From positions 1,997,317 to 2,061,316 of the forward strand of contig JANPWX010020150.1 of the NCBI GenBank assembly GCA_024734555.1: a stretch of 64,000 nucleotides of DNA, written 5' to 3'. This document shows positions 1-11,022 of this stretch, one piece after another (the stretch's first letter is position 1; each line of letters starts with the position of its first letter). A program made the translations under genes and the position numbers. The notes beneath the pieces were generated by a model. It made no database searches. It saw only the letters and a program-made list of their open reading frames with translations, and was not told where the DNA came from. This DNA comes from Trochalopteron elliotii (lineage: Eukaryota > Chordata > Aves > Passeriformes > Leiothrichidae).

Positions 1-478
1 AAGGTTGGAAAAGTCCTATAATAACATTGAGTCCAACCATTAACCCAGCAGTGCCAAGACCACCACTAAACCATATTCCAAGTGCCACATCCATGGGATG
101 TTTAAATACCTCCAAGGGTGGTGATTCCACAACTACCTTGAGTAACCTGTTCCAATGCTTGACAAACCTTTCTGTGAAAAAAATTTTACAGTTATGCAAT
201 TAAAACCTGTCCTGGTGCAGCTTGAGCCCATTTCCTCTTGTCTCGTCCTTTGTTCCTCAGGATCAGAACCTGACCACTACTGATAGCACCCTCCTGTCAG
301 GGAGTTGTGGAGAGCCAGAAGTTCCCTCCCTGAGTCTCCTTTTCTCCAGGATAAACAATCCCAGTTCCTTAAACTGCTCCTCATCAGACCTGTCCATGCC
401 CTTCTCCAGACATGCTCCAAGAACTCTATTTGTTTTTTGGAGTGAGTGGCCCAAAACTAAACACAGAATTCAAGAAGT
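1..478 (-). mobile_element. CR1 LINE fragment, cut by the window edge
   Basis: Read on the minus strand, this is the 3' part of a CR1 non-LTR retrotransposon. The plus-strand text (aaggttggaaaagtcc, then ctcctgtcagggagttgtgg and tctccttttctccagg) is the reverse complement of the CR1 ORF2 end and 3' UTR. A minus frame at 263-454 carries ORF2 C-terminal residues including LGLFILEKRRLR before drifting off. The 3' tail lies left of the window. The 5' limit near 478 is where I stop recognising CR1-like text. It is 5'-truncated and cannot be active. Confidence 0.88.
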
Positions 479-659
479 AATTTTGCTGTTGCATCAGACA
501 GAGAATGATCTACTAACCAGATTTCCATATGCAGTTTTGCAGGATCCTATAGTCTGCATTTTTCACAGTACCACTGTGGTGAGATGTTCAGCTTGCTGTC
601 AGCAGGAATCTCAGAGCTCCTGTAAAACCACTGAGTTCGCTTTCTGGAAATAGCCCATA

Positions 660-2160
660 TTTTTTCTTGCCTGTGAAATAACTTCTACATTTTTAGTATT
701 GTTTCATAACTTCAGGCTCTCTTTGTGCATTCAATTATCAATTGATCCCTTATGAAATGATGGAATCCTCATTATCCATGTAATATTTTCAGAAACTCAC
801 TCTAGAAGTCAGTAGTCCTTTTATCTGCATCTGCATTTTTACAGTTCTGTCTAAACAGTTCTAGTGTTAGATCACCGTAATGTAAACATTTCTCCTAATT
901 TCCCAGTGTCCACTGTTAGATACTTTAAGGACACTGCCTCCATTCTCCACAGAAAAATAAAAACACTTAAAAAGCAACCTTAAAAATACAATTTATTGTG
1001 TTTAAAAATAGAAATATGGTCAAAAATTACAGAAAAGTCCCAAAAGAAGATGTCTGGAAGCTGGTCTTCTAGCAACAGAGATCCTGGTTTAATTGACAGC
1101 AGGAAAATTTAAGGTTGTTTTATAAGCTTCGTTTCTCCAGCCTTGCTCAGCCCACAAGTAAACACAGACTTCTTTGCTTGTCACCATCAATTCATGGTGT
1201 GCAGTTAACCCTTGGAGCCTGCAGTGTATTGCACTGTCCTGAAACACTCCACTTTCCTGTGTGACAATCTGTTATAGCCCAGTGCCATTGCCAGCTGGCA
1301 GGTAATTTTCCTGTGGAAGACTTTTCTTCCCAGTAAGCGCTGCCATGGTAATATTCAACCCCAGCCATGTAGTTAAAAGAAATTGAAAGGAATAGTCATT
1401 TCCCAAGGATGTCTCAACCCATCCAGAGACAGGCGTGCTAGGTGGGATAAATCGCTTTTGGAGGTACTTTCATCTCTTTGCCAGTTAGAAATTAGACTAC
1501 ACACCAGACTTTTATGTGCATAAAGCTTGTTGGGATAAATCTTACTCCAAACATTTGAGTTCTGCGACAGGCAATTTCAGTAACAATAACTATAAGGTTG
1601 ACTGAGATAGAAATACATTGGAAAACCAGATATTGTTGCTCACAGATTATGGGGAAAGAAAGAGAGGAACACAGCCAGATTTAACTTTGCACGTAATGAA
1701 CTTATAGAAGGAAAGACAGGAGAATCAAACTTCCATTTAGGATTAAGGAACAAAGACACAGTTTGAATCTCCAGGATGTGGACAGACAAAGTGTAACACT
1801 ATTGATCAAACAAGTCGTGTAGCTGGTCATGGGTATTTAGAGTAAATCCCTGGCCACCAGCATCCCACCTTTAGAATAGGCTAGCTGGGATTTGGTGGAA
1901 AGCATTATCTGTAGTTTTAATTTTACTGCTGCATCAGGAGCTTTTGAAAAATATGCTTTCATTATCCCTACAATTCATTGTAGATCATGAAAAAAAAAGG
2001 GCATTTCAAATTAAAGAAACACGACAGACTCTAACAAAAAATAGCAATGAATTCTCTTCCACACAAAGGAAAAAAAAATAAAAATTGCATGCTTCATGAA
2101 ATGCCTTGTGGCAAAATACCTGACATTATCATTAGTAAGTAAATTCTAACCTTTGCTTTG
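660..2160. other. Unique AT-rich sequence, nothing recognised
   Basis: No long open frame, repeat family or RNA gene is visible here. Short A runs occur near 1989 and 2070. Confidence 0.6.
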
Positions 2161-2161
2161 T

Positions 2162-2220
2162 CCTAGTTTTACCCATAGAGTATTTGGATGTCAACCCATG
2201 TACATGGGACCAAAACTAGG
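2162..2220. repeat. Nested inverted repeat
   Basis: The outer arms cctagtttt (2162-2170) and aaaactagg (2212-2220) are exact reverse complements. Inside them, at 2195-2208, sits a perfect 14-base palindrome, cccatgtacatggg. The outer arms could pair into a short hairpin. No known element explains it. Confidence 0.6.
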
Positions 2221-5200
2221 TAGTATTTCCTTTCCTGTGACTGTTTTCAGGCACGGAGTCTTCCATCTTAAATCTTGTTAAATTTTTCCAAAACTACCCA
2301 CTCTACAGTAAACATTAAAAAAATATATATTATCCTCCACCTTTCTGGCATTTCTCTTCACTTGATTTAATGCTGAAAGAAGAAAGGAATTTAGTTTACA
2401 GGTTCAACAATTCAATTCCTTTTGCTTTATTTTTTATTTTGTCATTTTTTCAGGCAACAGATGGAGTTTTTTGATATGTACTATTTATTCATCTCGCTAA
2501 AATGAAATGGAACTTTTAAAAAATAAAATGGAATCCTATTTCTTGTTGTAAACTCTCCCCATTTAGATCAAATTAAAATTTTGTCTCCTACTCTTATCCA
2601 TACTCCAATGCAATTAATACATTTTTCTCTCTGGCTTTCATGCCTGCTGTCTCTAAAACAGCTGTTCCTTAGTCCTTGGCTACCTCACCCTTTCCTGTCT
2701 ATTTGGCTTCTGACAGGCCTTTTGCCAGTCTTTGGTGGGTTTTTGCATCGTCCTGTGTAATTCCTTGTTTCAGACCAGTGACTTTTTTATTGCCTGCTAC
2801 CCAAACAGCAATTGACATTGCCAAAAAGCACTTCACTAAACTGATTTAAGCCAACACCAGAAGCAACAGTTGTGATTTGGTAGTGCTGGCACCCATGTCA
2901 AGGTGAGATGTCTAACTCACAGTTTCAAGTCCTTCTATTACCTTCTACAGCAGAGCAAAATTGACATCTCTAGGGAATGTTTTGTCTTTCCTAATTGCTG
3001 TAGTAAAACAAACCAAATACAATGAACACAACTTGAACAATCCCAAAGATAGATGAAAATATCAACTGAAGTGGGAGCCACCAGATTAGATTATGAGTTT
3101 GATCATGCTATGTCAAAAGTGGAGCTGGACATTTCTAGTGACAAAAATTCTGTTGATGAGAAGTGAAAGAAGTTTTTCGGCCTCATCTGTTTGAGAGGTT
3201 GATCATGGATGCAAAGATAAAGAATTTATATTTTGTTTATTGTTTAGAAAAATGCTTACATGAGCCTCGGTTTAGGCAACTAGGCACGTAAAATGTATTT
3301 TTATAATACATGAAACTGGCCTAACTGCAAAGAGATGGAGTAGGTGACTCCTTTTAAAATTTTGATAGATTTGTTTTCTATCATTCTCACTGATTTCCTG
3401 GCAGAAATTAGCCATAGAGGTTGGCAGAGACAACAAACAAAACAGAATCAAACAGCAACACTAATGAAATCCCTTATTTCAGGTTAAAATTGTTATATAT
3501 ATTTATATATGTGTGTGTTAAGTTACAATGTAGATTATTATATATAAGTCTGCTACAGTTCAAAGCTCAGGTTCTGAATTTAGGGTGATTAATTATTCAT
3601 GTTATTTAACTCTAATTATCTATTTCAGTTACACTGTAACTAGGATGACTGTTGTGTATTTAAGTGGTCTTGAAATCTGATTTGGATCCTGATTTGATTT
3701 GTTCCATTTCCTTACCTTTGCTCTTCTCCAGAGATAATGTTTCCAATTGACCAACTGGAATACTATTGGATTTTTAAAGACAGAACTCTCCCCCAAAGCT
3801 TGCCCAGTTTTCAGTTGTCTTTGAAGCTGATTACAGGTATGACCTGGTTGCACCAAGGTTGGAGCACAATGCTTTCTTGGCTCCAACTCAAGGGAAAATG
3901 ATAAATATGCGTGAGCAAAATAAGGATTAGTCTCAAATTACTATTCCATACAATGAACGCTGCTTCCAGACAGCGTCATTAGTTCACACAAGGAGTGGAG
4001 GATATCTGTCTGACAAATAAACACATTCATCTGCTTTGATTATAAGATTATCTTTCCTGTTTTTAATGAGTATGAGACCTCCACCTTTGCAGTTCATCAA
4101 GGTGCACTGTGGTAGAGTCATGCTTTTTGTCCCTTCTCACAATAAGAAGAGAATTATGTTCATAATGACTTTGCATTTGACAAGAACCATGAAAGTCTGG
4201 CTGGATATTGACGGTATCAAGACAGTTGTGCTGCCAAAGTATTCACACTTGCTTATATGCCAACATTTTCATTGGCAATATTATTTATATAGAATATAAA
4301 TAATATTTTTCATTTTTCACTTTTCTAGTCCTCATGTCTCCTTCAAGCAAAAGGAAAGGGTAATTAATTCTTTTTATGGATAAGTATAAAGTTCTAAAAT
4401 TTGCAGCATGAATATTGTGGGATATGTTGGAAATGCCTTATTCTACCAAAAAAATTTTACTATAGAAACTTTCCCAAGATACTGCATGAGGTGATGAACT
4501 ATATACACAATGAAACTCATTAAATGTCACATTTTGCTGCAGAAGTCCATTCATTAAAATGTCCTGGTTTAGATACCAGATTTAATGGAATTTCTCTATA
4601 AACCCCAGCCTCTTAATCTTTTTCCTGTTAATTTCTGATGTGCTTTATTGTCAGTTAGAAGAAGGTAAATACATAAGCAATGAAGTGACAATTTCAGGAC
4701 AATACACTGAGTTTATTATCACAGTTTTGAGGAAATCTACTTTGAGGGTAGGACAAAGAAGCCACTTTTGTTTCATTCACAACAGAGAAAATGCAAAACT
4801 TACAGAATATAAAGGCTTTAGATGCTGGTAAGGAAGAAAACTAAGATAACAGCTTGAAAAGCATGGCAGGGTGGGGGGGAATAAAAAGTGGGATTAATTG
4901 CATTATTCTGCAATTGGTGCAGAGCAGTCAAATCCTCTTCTTACAGTTAGGTCTTGTTCTCACCGAGGTACCAGTAATTTGGCCTAAGCAATGAAGGCTT
5001 TTATATTAAGCACTGGCACTTCATCCTATAGTCAGGTAGAAATCATTGTCTTCCTGTCAATTATACTGGGAAAAAAAGGATTAAGAGCTATACTTTAAAT
5101 GATAAGATTGAAATAGTCTTGAAAATGCAAACATTTGCTGGCAGAAAGACAGATGTAAAGCAAACATTCCATGATCTCTGTCTGATTTTAGAGGTTTTAC

Positions 5201-5260
5201 AACATGTGATGGAAGGCAAGAACTCCATTATTTACTTTGTAATGTCTCAATAATTTCTGC
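2221..5260. other. Unique sequence, nothing recognised
   Basis: AT-rich DNA with small open frames that look like chance (for example 3629-3886 minus and 4036-4299 plus). A short TA/TG-rich stretch lies at 3494-3520. No repeat family or gene was recognised. Confidence 0.55.
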
Positions 5261-5283
5261 TTTTTTTTTTTTTTTTTTTTTTT
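5261..5283. repeat. T23 homopolymer
   Basis: An unbroken run of 23 T. There is no CR1 or SINE body next to it, so it looks like a simple repeat rather than a retrotransposon tail. Confidence 0.95.
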
Positions 5284-6482
5284 AATTGATTTGTTTAACT
5301 CTATCAGTTGCTGCCCTGGCTTCAAAACCACAAAGATTTAGCCAAACCTTTTCTTCAGTTTTTATTCACAAATGTCTAAACATTTTTCTCTTGGAATTAT
5401 TGTTTTGAAAGGGAAAAACTCACAAGTAGTAGATGAAAATTGTGTGTTTAATTTTCATCCTGACTACAGTTTCAGAGTTCAACATTTTTTGACTGCTATT
5501 TTAAGTGCCGGGAAAAGGACAAATTGGCTCAAAGCAAATGTTCACATGCCATTGAACATACAAAATATACAAGGTATTTGTTGTGAATTCACATGGAATT
5601 ATGAAAAAAATATTCTCCCCCTCTTTTTTCAGGCAGTAACTGCAGAAGAGGAATTCCTTTTGGAGTGCTATTAGTCAGCAAAAAAAGTCTCTTATTAAAA
5701 AAAAAAAAAATAGAGAGGAATGAATATACAGCAAGGTCAGCCTGAAAGCAAAATGAAAGACACTGTGTCAAATCAGAGGGTCTGACTGAGTGCCATTTTT
5801 ATACCTTATTCCAGACTGACTGGAGCATATATCTTGGGAATGCACAAAATTAGAGCCTTGTTTTAGCAGTCTTATTAGGGCAAAGTTACCTTTGAAATTG
5901 AGTAAAATGAGAGAGAGATCTAAGATTTACAGGCCTAGACTGAAAAAAAGGAATTAACTGTGTAAGAATTGATTTATAGTATCCAAACTCATAGTAGTAT
6001 CTTGTCAGCAGACACCAAAAGCAGTTCCAGCAGGGACAGAATTAGAACTCAAGGGGAAGGACTGGAATAACTGATCACATCTGTTAGTATCCCAAACACT
6101 AGCAATGATCAGCTCAGGGCTGTCTTGAACAGATCAAATAGATTTTCAAAGAGTGACTATTAACAGCAATCTGTTTAGAGAGATGTAAAACTTTAGGTCC
6201 ATTGGAGATATCTTGTACTTCCAGCATTCTGTGAAGCCAGAACAAATGGTTTAAAACTTATCTCAGTACTCCCATGTGTTATTTACATTACCCAGAACTT
6301 CAGGGCTGCAGTACATGAAAAACAAAGTGTTAAATCTTACTTAAGCAAAACAAAAGTAACACATTTCCATTAATAATCCAGGAAGAATTATGGTGCATAT
6401 GGGAAGCAGTTATTAGTTTTCATAAAGAAATTGTATCAGTTTACCAGATAATCTCACTGCATGTGCTTGTTTGTTTGGTGGG
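5284..6482. other. Unique sequence with one A14 run
   Basis: The A run lies at 5697-5710. A 100-codon plus frame at 5372-5674 has no features I recognise and is probably chance. Nothing else was recognised. Confidence 0.5.
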
Positions 6483-6504
6483 TTTTTTTTTTTGAGAAAG
6501 AAAT

Positions 6505-7201
6505 TCAAGAATCACAGGTTTGTTGGAAGAGACCACTTGGGCTCATCTGGTCCAACCTCCCTGCTGAAACAGGGTCACCCCAGAGCACACTGAACAGGGC
6601 TGTGTCCGGAGGGGTCTGGAATATCTCCAGTGAGGGAGACTCCACACCCACTCTGGACAATCTGTTCAGGGCTCAGTCACTGCCCAGGACAGTTCTTTCT
6701 CATGTCCAGGTGGAACTTTCTGGGCTCAGTCCCTGCCCCCTCCTCTAGTGCCATTGCTGGGCCCCGGAGCTGAGCCTGGGCCCTGCTCTGACCCTCCCTG
6801 ACCCCTCCCTCCTCTGAACAGCCCTGGCTCTCTCAGTGTTCATGGATGCATCATAAGGGCCAATGGACTTTTGGGTGTTGTGCTTGCCTCGGTGTTCCCT
6901 GACCCAATCCTTGAACTAGGGAAGGTTTTCCTTCCAAGATTCCTTTACCCTATTCTCCTGTGTCAGAGATCTCTGAGGGCTGGTCTTGTCAGTGAAGTCC
7001 GATGCAAAGAAGGCACTCAATAACTCTGCTTTCTCTGCCTCCCTCTCTTACCAGGGTCCTCTCTCCATTTACTAATGAGCCCACATTATCCTTCATTTTT
7101 CCTTTGTTATTGACGTATTTAGAAATCCCTTTTGAGTTATCCTTGACAGCTTTGAGTTATCTTTGACAGATTTAATTCTCTTTGGGCCTTGGCCCATCTA
7201 G
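6505..7201 (-). mobile_element. CR1 LINE with internal deletion
   Basis: Read on the minus strand, two separate parts of CR1 are joined. The piece at about 6860-7201 translates, with breaks, to the ORF2 stretch just upstream of the reverse-transcriptase domain; the motif NVGSLVNGE and the AFFAS block are readable. The piece at 6505-6840 is the 3' UTR and tail (tttgttggaagagaccacttgg onward in plus text). Most of the reverse-transcriptase region between them is missing. A T run at 6483-6493 lies beside the tail. The element is dead. Confidence 0.85.
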
Positions 7202-7289
7202 AAGGAGAGCTGAGGAGACTAGTACTAGTGTATGAAAATCAGAAAAAGAGTTTAAACAGTAAAATGCTTAAAAAATAAGGGCATGAACT

Positions 7290-8100
7290 TAAGTAACAGG
7301 AAAATTTGGCTCCCAGAGAGTTTGTCGGAGTCCAGGGCATCCCTTTGGGTGACCTGGGACCTGAGGAAGAGAGTTTGAACCCTGGACAGGGGGGTGTGAA
7401 GCCGGTCCAGGGGGGTTGGAGACCTTGGCACACAGCCTGGAAAGACACCGAGTTTGATTTTAGTCCATGGGAAAAGCTTCCAACACTGAGAGAAGAATTA
7501 CAAACCTCGAGGGTGTGAAAATAGTAGCTTAGCACAGCACGGGGTGAAAAATTTTGTAGTTTTAAGATTTTTAGTATAGAGGTAAATGGGGGACAAGATG
7601 GAGGATTTAGGGTGTTGCCCTAAGTTCTTCTCCTTCTTCCTCGTCCTCCATCTTCTGAGGTAGTGATGACGCAAAGTAGTTTGAGGAGATTGGGTTAAGG
7701 TACAAGTGACCTTTCTAGTACAGGCACTAAGCATTGGCACAAATTAGTAAATAATGGACACATAGTTATCTGTATAAGAGTAGAGCACCGCCTCACCGAG
7801 GGTCAGTCGCCTCATGTCCCAGCTGCTGTCCGGACCTCGGCTGGGTGCAGAGAGAATTTTGAGATATCAAACAACAAACAACACAAGAAACCTGAAAACA
7901 AGGCCTTGAAGACTCTGCTTTTTTACGCGACGCGGCTCAGGGCTTTTAGAGGGCCAAGGACTCTTAACAGCCGGAATCTCGGGTGAGAAAACCAAACCTG
8001 AGAAGAGTTTAGCAGAGAAAATTCTATGCACAGCGGATAACTGATGTCCTGAGTGGGACGCTGACAAAGACTTTCCTGGCACCTGCATGTTAGCAACCCC
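7290..8100 (+). mobile_element. Endogenous retrovirus fragment with LTR-like unit
   Basis: The sequence is richer in GC and CpG than its surroundings, including acgcgacgcgg near 7925. A likely LTR begins at 7514 (tgtgaaaatag) after a purine-rich stretch. It has a TATA-like tgtataagag at 7771-7780, a downstream GC-rich leader (gtcccagctgctgtccggac) and a decayed polyadenylation site (aacaaacaacac) near 7870. The sequence at 7966-8100 looks like leader, with a possible splice donor at ctcgggtgag. No gag, pol or env frame is present. The class is uncertain and the borders are approximate; I could not find target duplications. Confidence 0.6.
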
Positions 8101-8108
8101 ACAATCCT

Positions 8109-8120
8109 TTTTTTTTTTTT
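8109..8120. repeat. T homopolymer
   Basis: A run of T between the endogenous retrovirus fragment and the next CR1. Confidence 0.85.
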
Positions 8121-8178
8121 GAACAGGGGATTAAACAAGCCTTTTGGAAAGGACAACTGAAGATGAAGGTGCAGAGGG

Positions 8179-8452
8179 ATCATAGAATTGTTTAGGTTGG
8201 AAAAGTCCTCTAAGATCATCAAGCCCAGCCATTAACTCAACACCGTGTTTACCACCAAGCCACATCTCTAGGTGGCACATCCACATCATTAAATACCTCC
8301 AGGGATGGTCAATAGTGGATGCCCACCACTATTCAGGGCAACCTGTTCCAATGCTGGACAATCTTCTCCATGAAGAAGGAGGAGACGTTTTTCCCCTTAA
8401 TATCCAAAATAAACCTCCCCTGACACAACTTGAGGCCATTTCCACCTATTAG
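8179..8452 (-). mobile_element. CR1 LINE 3' fragment
   Basis: Plus text starts atcatagaattgtttaggtt and continues gtcctctaagatcatcaag, the reverse complement of a CR1 3' end with one tail unit. It runs through the 3' UTR (ccaatgctggacaatctt, aacctcccctgacacaactt) and stops near the ORF2 end. It is 5'-truncated. Confidence 0.9.
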
Positions 8453-10976
8453 ACAGAGTCAGGGAAAACAGAAACCTAGGTTTTATTGGCATAGATATCA
8501 TTCCTGTGGTTTTGTTAATATTGCCATTTTCTCACAACTAAAACACCACCTAAAAGTCCAAACTCCAAGTTTCATGCAAGACTAAATTCTCACAAAAAAC
8601 ACATGACACTTTATGCTACCATACACCTTTGTGTATTGATAAGAGGAGTTATAAATGTTAAGTAACCATCTGACCCACTAGAAAAGTAAAACTATCAATC
8701 ATCAGAATTCCTCCTGGCTGCAGTGTCTCCTTCACAGCTCCATGAAGCTGAGGACATGAGTGCCATGTGTGCTCCCTGGGGACATAAAGAGCACCACATT
8801 CTTATCATGAAAGCTAAACTCTTGCTCATTAGGTTACATATCTGTCACAACACAATGATCAATCTTTCGGTGTGACACTTGCAGGCAGCACAGAACAAAG
8901 ACTACAAATGTCATCAAAACACAACACAGAACAGCAAAAACCTTTGTTTTGGGGGAAAACACCCACAAAGTGACCAAAAAAACTCCTCGGCAACTGAACA
9001 GAGGCCCATCAGTGCCATCCTCTCCTCCACCCCCGTGTCCTGTTCTGATATTCACACACACAAAGATGATTACTGACAGCTGGCACCCCCCTTGCCATAA
9101 AAAAATTGACTCTGGCATTCACCATATTTTTGAAATGTAGTCAAAATGCTGCTTAAATTTTAACCTATGATAAAATCAGACAGGATTGCACATCTCAGTT
9201 GAAAGATTTGCTCTCCCAAAACTCTAATGAGTATACTTGAAAATTATTTTCCATGGGATAGCTGCCCTAAAGAGGAGAGAAACAGAGGGTTACTGTAGCT
9301 TTCCTTAGGATGAACACTTGGTGAAATCCTCTTACTTGATTAAAACCCACCAAACATAGAACAGGAATAATCAGTGTGTCTAATGCAGTGCTACCTCATG
9401 CAGATCACCAAAATTCATGTTTCTGCTAAAATTTTGTAAATTCTTTACCTTTGTTTTTTAACATCCTGGTTGGATGTACAGCAGAGTGATTAAAAAAAAA
9501 AAACAACAGGTGAGAGATTGCCTTTTATGCTGCAGAATCTCATTGCTATAGAACATACAATAGATTCTTCTAAACGCATTGATTTTGACCTACCTAATTA
9601 TTGAACAAATTGGGCCACTGTCATTGCTGAGCAAACCAAACCCAGGGAGGCTCTAGTCCTGCAGAGGCAGAGGCACTTTTTCCACTTTTCACACTGGTAT
9701 CACAGACAAGGAGCCAGGCAGATGTCAGAGCTGTCCACTCTGCCATCCACCCACCTCCCCTGCCAACTCTTCTCAGCACATCCCCTTTGTGGGCTGCTCC
9801 TTTTAGGGTGACTGATCCATCATTGTTCACAGTGCAGGAATTGAAGGGTAGGATTTGTCTTATCTCATTTGAGATATCTAAAGGTTAGAGATCTAAATCT
9901 GAGCTGGTCACCCTAGGTTTTTCTATTTTTTTGTCAGTGGAGAAAAATAGGACAGAGGGATGAGTCTCTGGAGATGTTTATCTCCCAGTGGTGTGAATCA
10001 TTCTTTATATAAAGCCTCTTCTTTGCTGTTAGAGATCAAGTTTATGTTCCATTGTATTATAGCTAATTCTCCAAGGTACCTAATAAGTCTCAGGCATGAC
10101 CCGTGATCATGGTATGACTACAGTTCTATGCTTTATTCAAAGTGGATCCTTGTAGTTTCTCTTGATGGAAATTTCCTGTGTTTTTAACTTTAGTTTGAGT
10201 CCAAGCCAGAGAAATGGTCACTATTTAAATTTCAAATGGTATTTTCTAAGGCTTACTTATAAAAAAGTATTTTAAACCTTTCAGAATTTAATATTTTCAC
10301 ACAAACTTCACAAATAAATAATTGAGACATCCTAGAGACTCAAAAGAAATAATTTTAAAATAAAAAATAGAATTGATCAACAAAGTGTATCATATTCCTG
10401 TGTATTCTTTTTTCCTAGGCAGTGTTTCAATACAGAATTTTTTTCTATAATGTGTTGAATGGAATAAAAGAGGTTAAAAACCAAAGCAAAGTAAAATCTC
10501 ACAATATTAAATTCTAATGAATGCAAAGACCTTGAAAACATCAGTGGCTCCGCAAGCCAAGTGCTGATCCTTTTGATAGAATATGCAGGAATAAAATGGT
10601 TAGTAGCTGAAATGCTGTGGCACAGTAATAATTGCTTTGCACCTGTAATTCTATCTCTCATTTCTTTATTTACTGTTTGATGTTTTTGTTTATCACAGAG
10701 TTATATTCCAGTCTCTTCATTTTTAGTCCATTTTGGAAAATAAAGTACGCTGAATGCTGAAAAATGCAAAAGACTATGATGATAAATTAGACAATACTTC
10801 TTTCTCCCATTATTTTTTCCCTAAGCAGAAAAGCATTTTCTCTTTCTCTCTTGTCTTTTCTTTCTTGTTTTCTTTCTTCTTTTTTTTTTTTTTTAATTTA
10901 CTCCTGCTTGGAATCTCAGGATTTGTTCCTATCTCATTATATAAAATCTTGACAACTTTTGGTGATTGTTAACATT
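8453..10976. other. Unique sequence, nothing recognised
   Basis: A short A run lies at 9491-9502. Minus frames at 8834-9118 and 9621-9830 have no recognisable domain or convincing splice borders. No transposon family was recognised. Confidence 0.5.
10873..10894. repeat. T-rich tract
   Basis: TTTC-rich sequence running into a T run. Confidence 0.8.
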
Positions 10977-11022
10977 ATTATTTTACCATCACTGTTATTA
11001 TTTTACCGTCACTGTTATTATT
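10977..11022. repeat. 20-bp tandem repeat, about 2.3 copies
   Basis: The unit attattttaccatcactgtt is followed by attattttaccgtcactgtt (one mismatch) and a partial third copy starting attatta. Confidence 0.9.
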
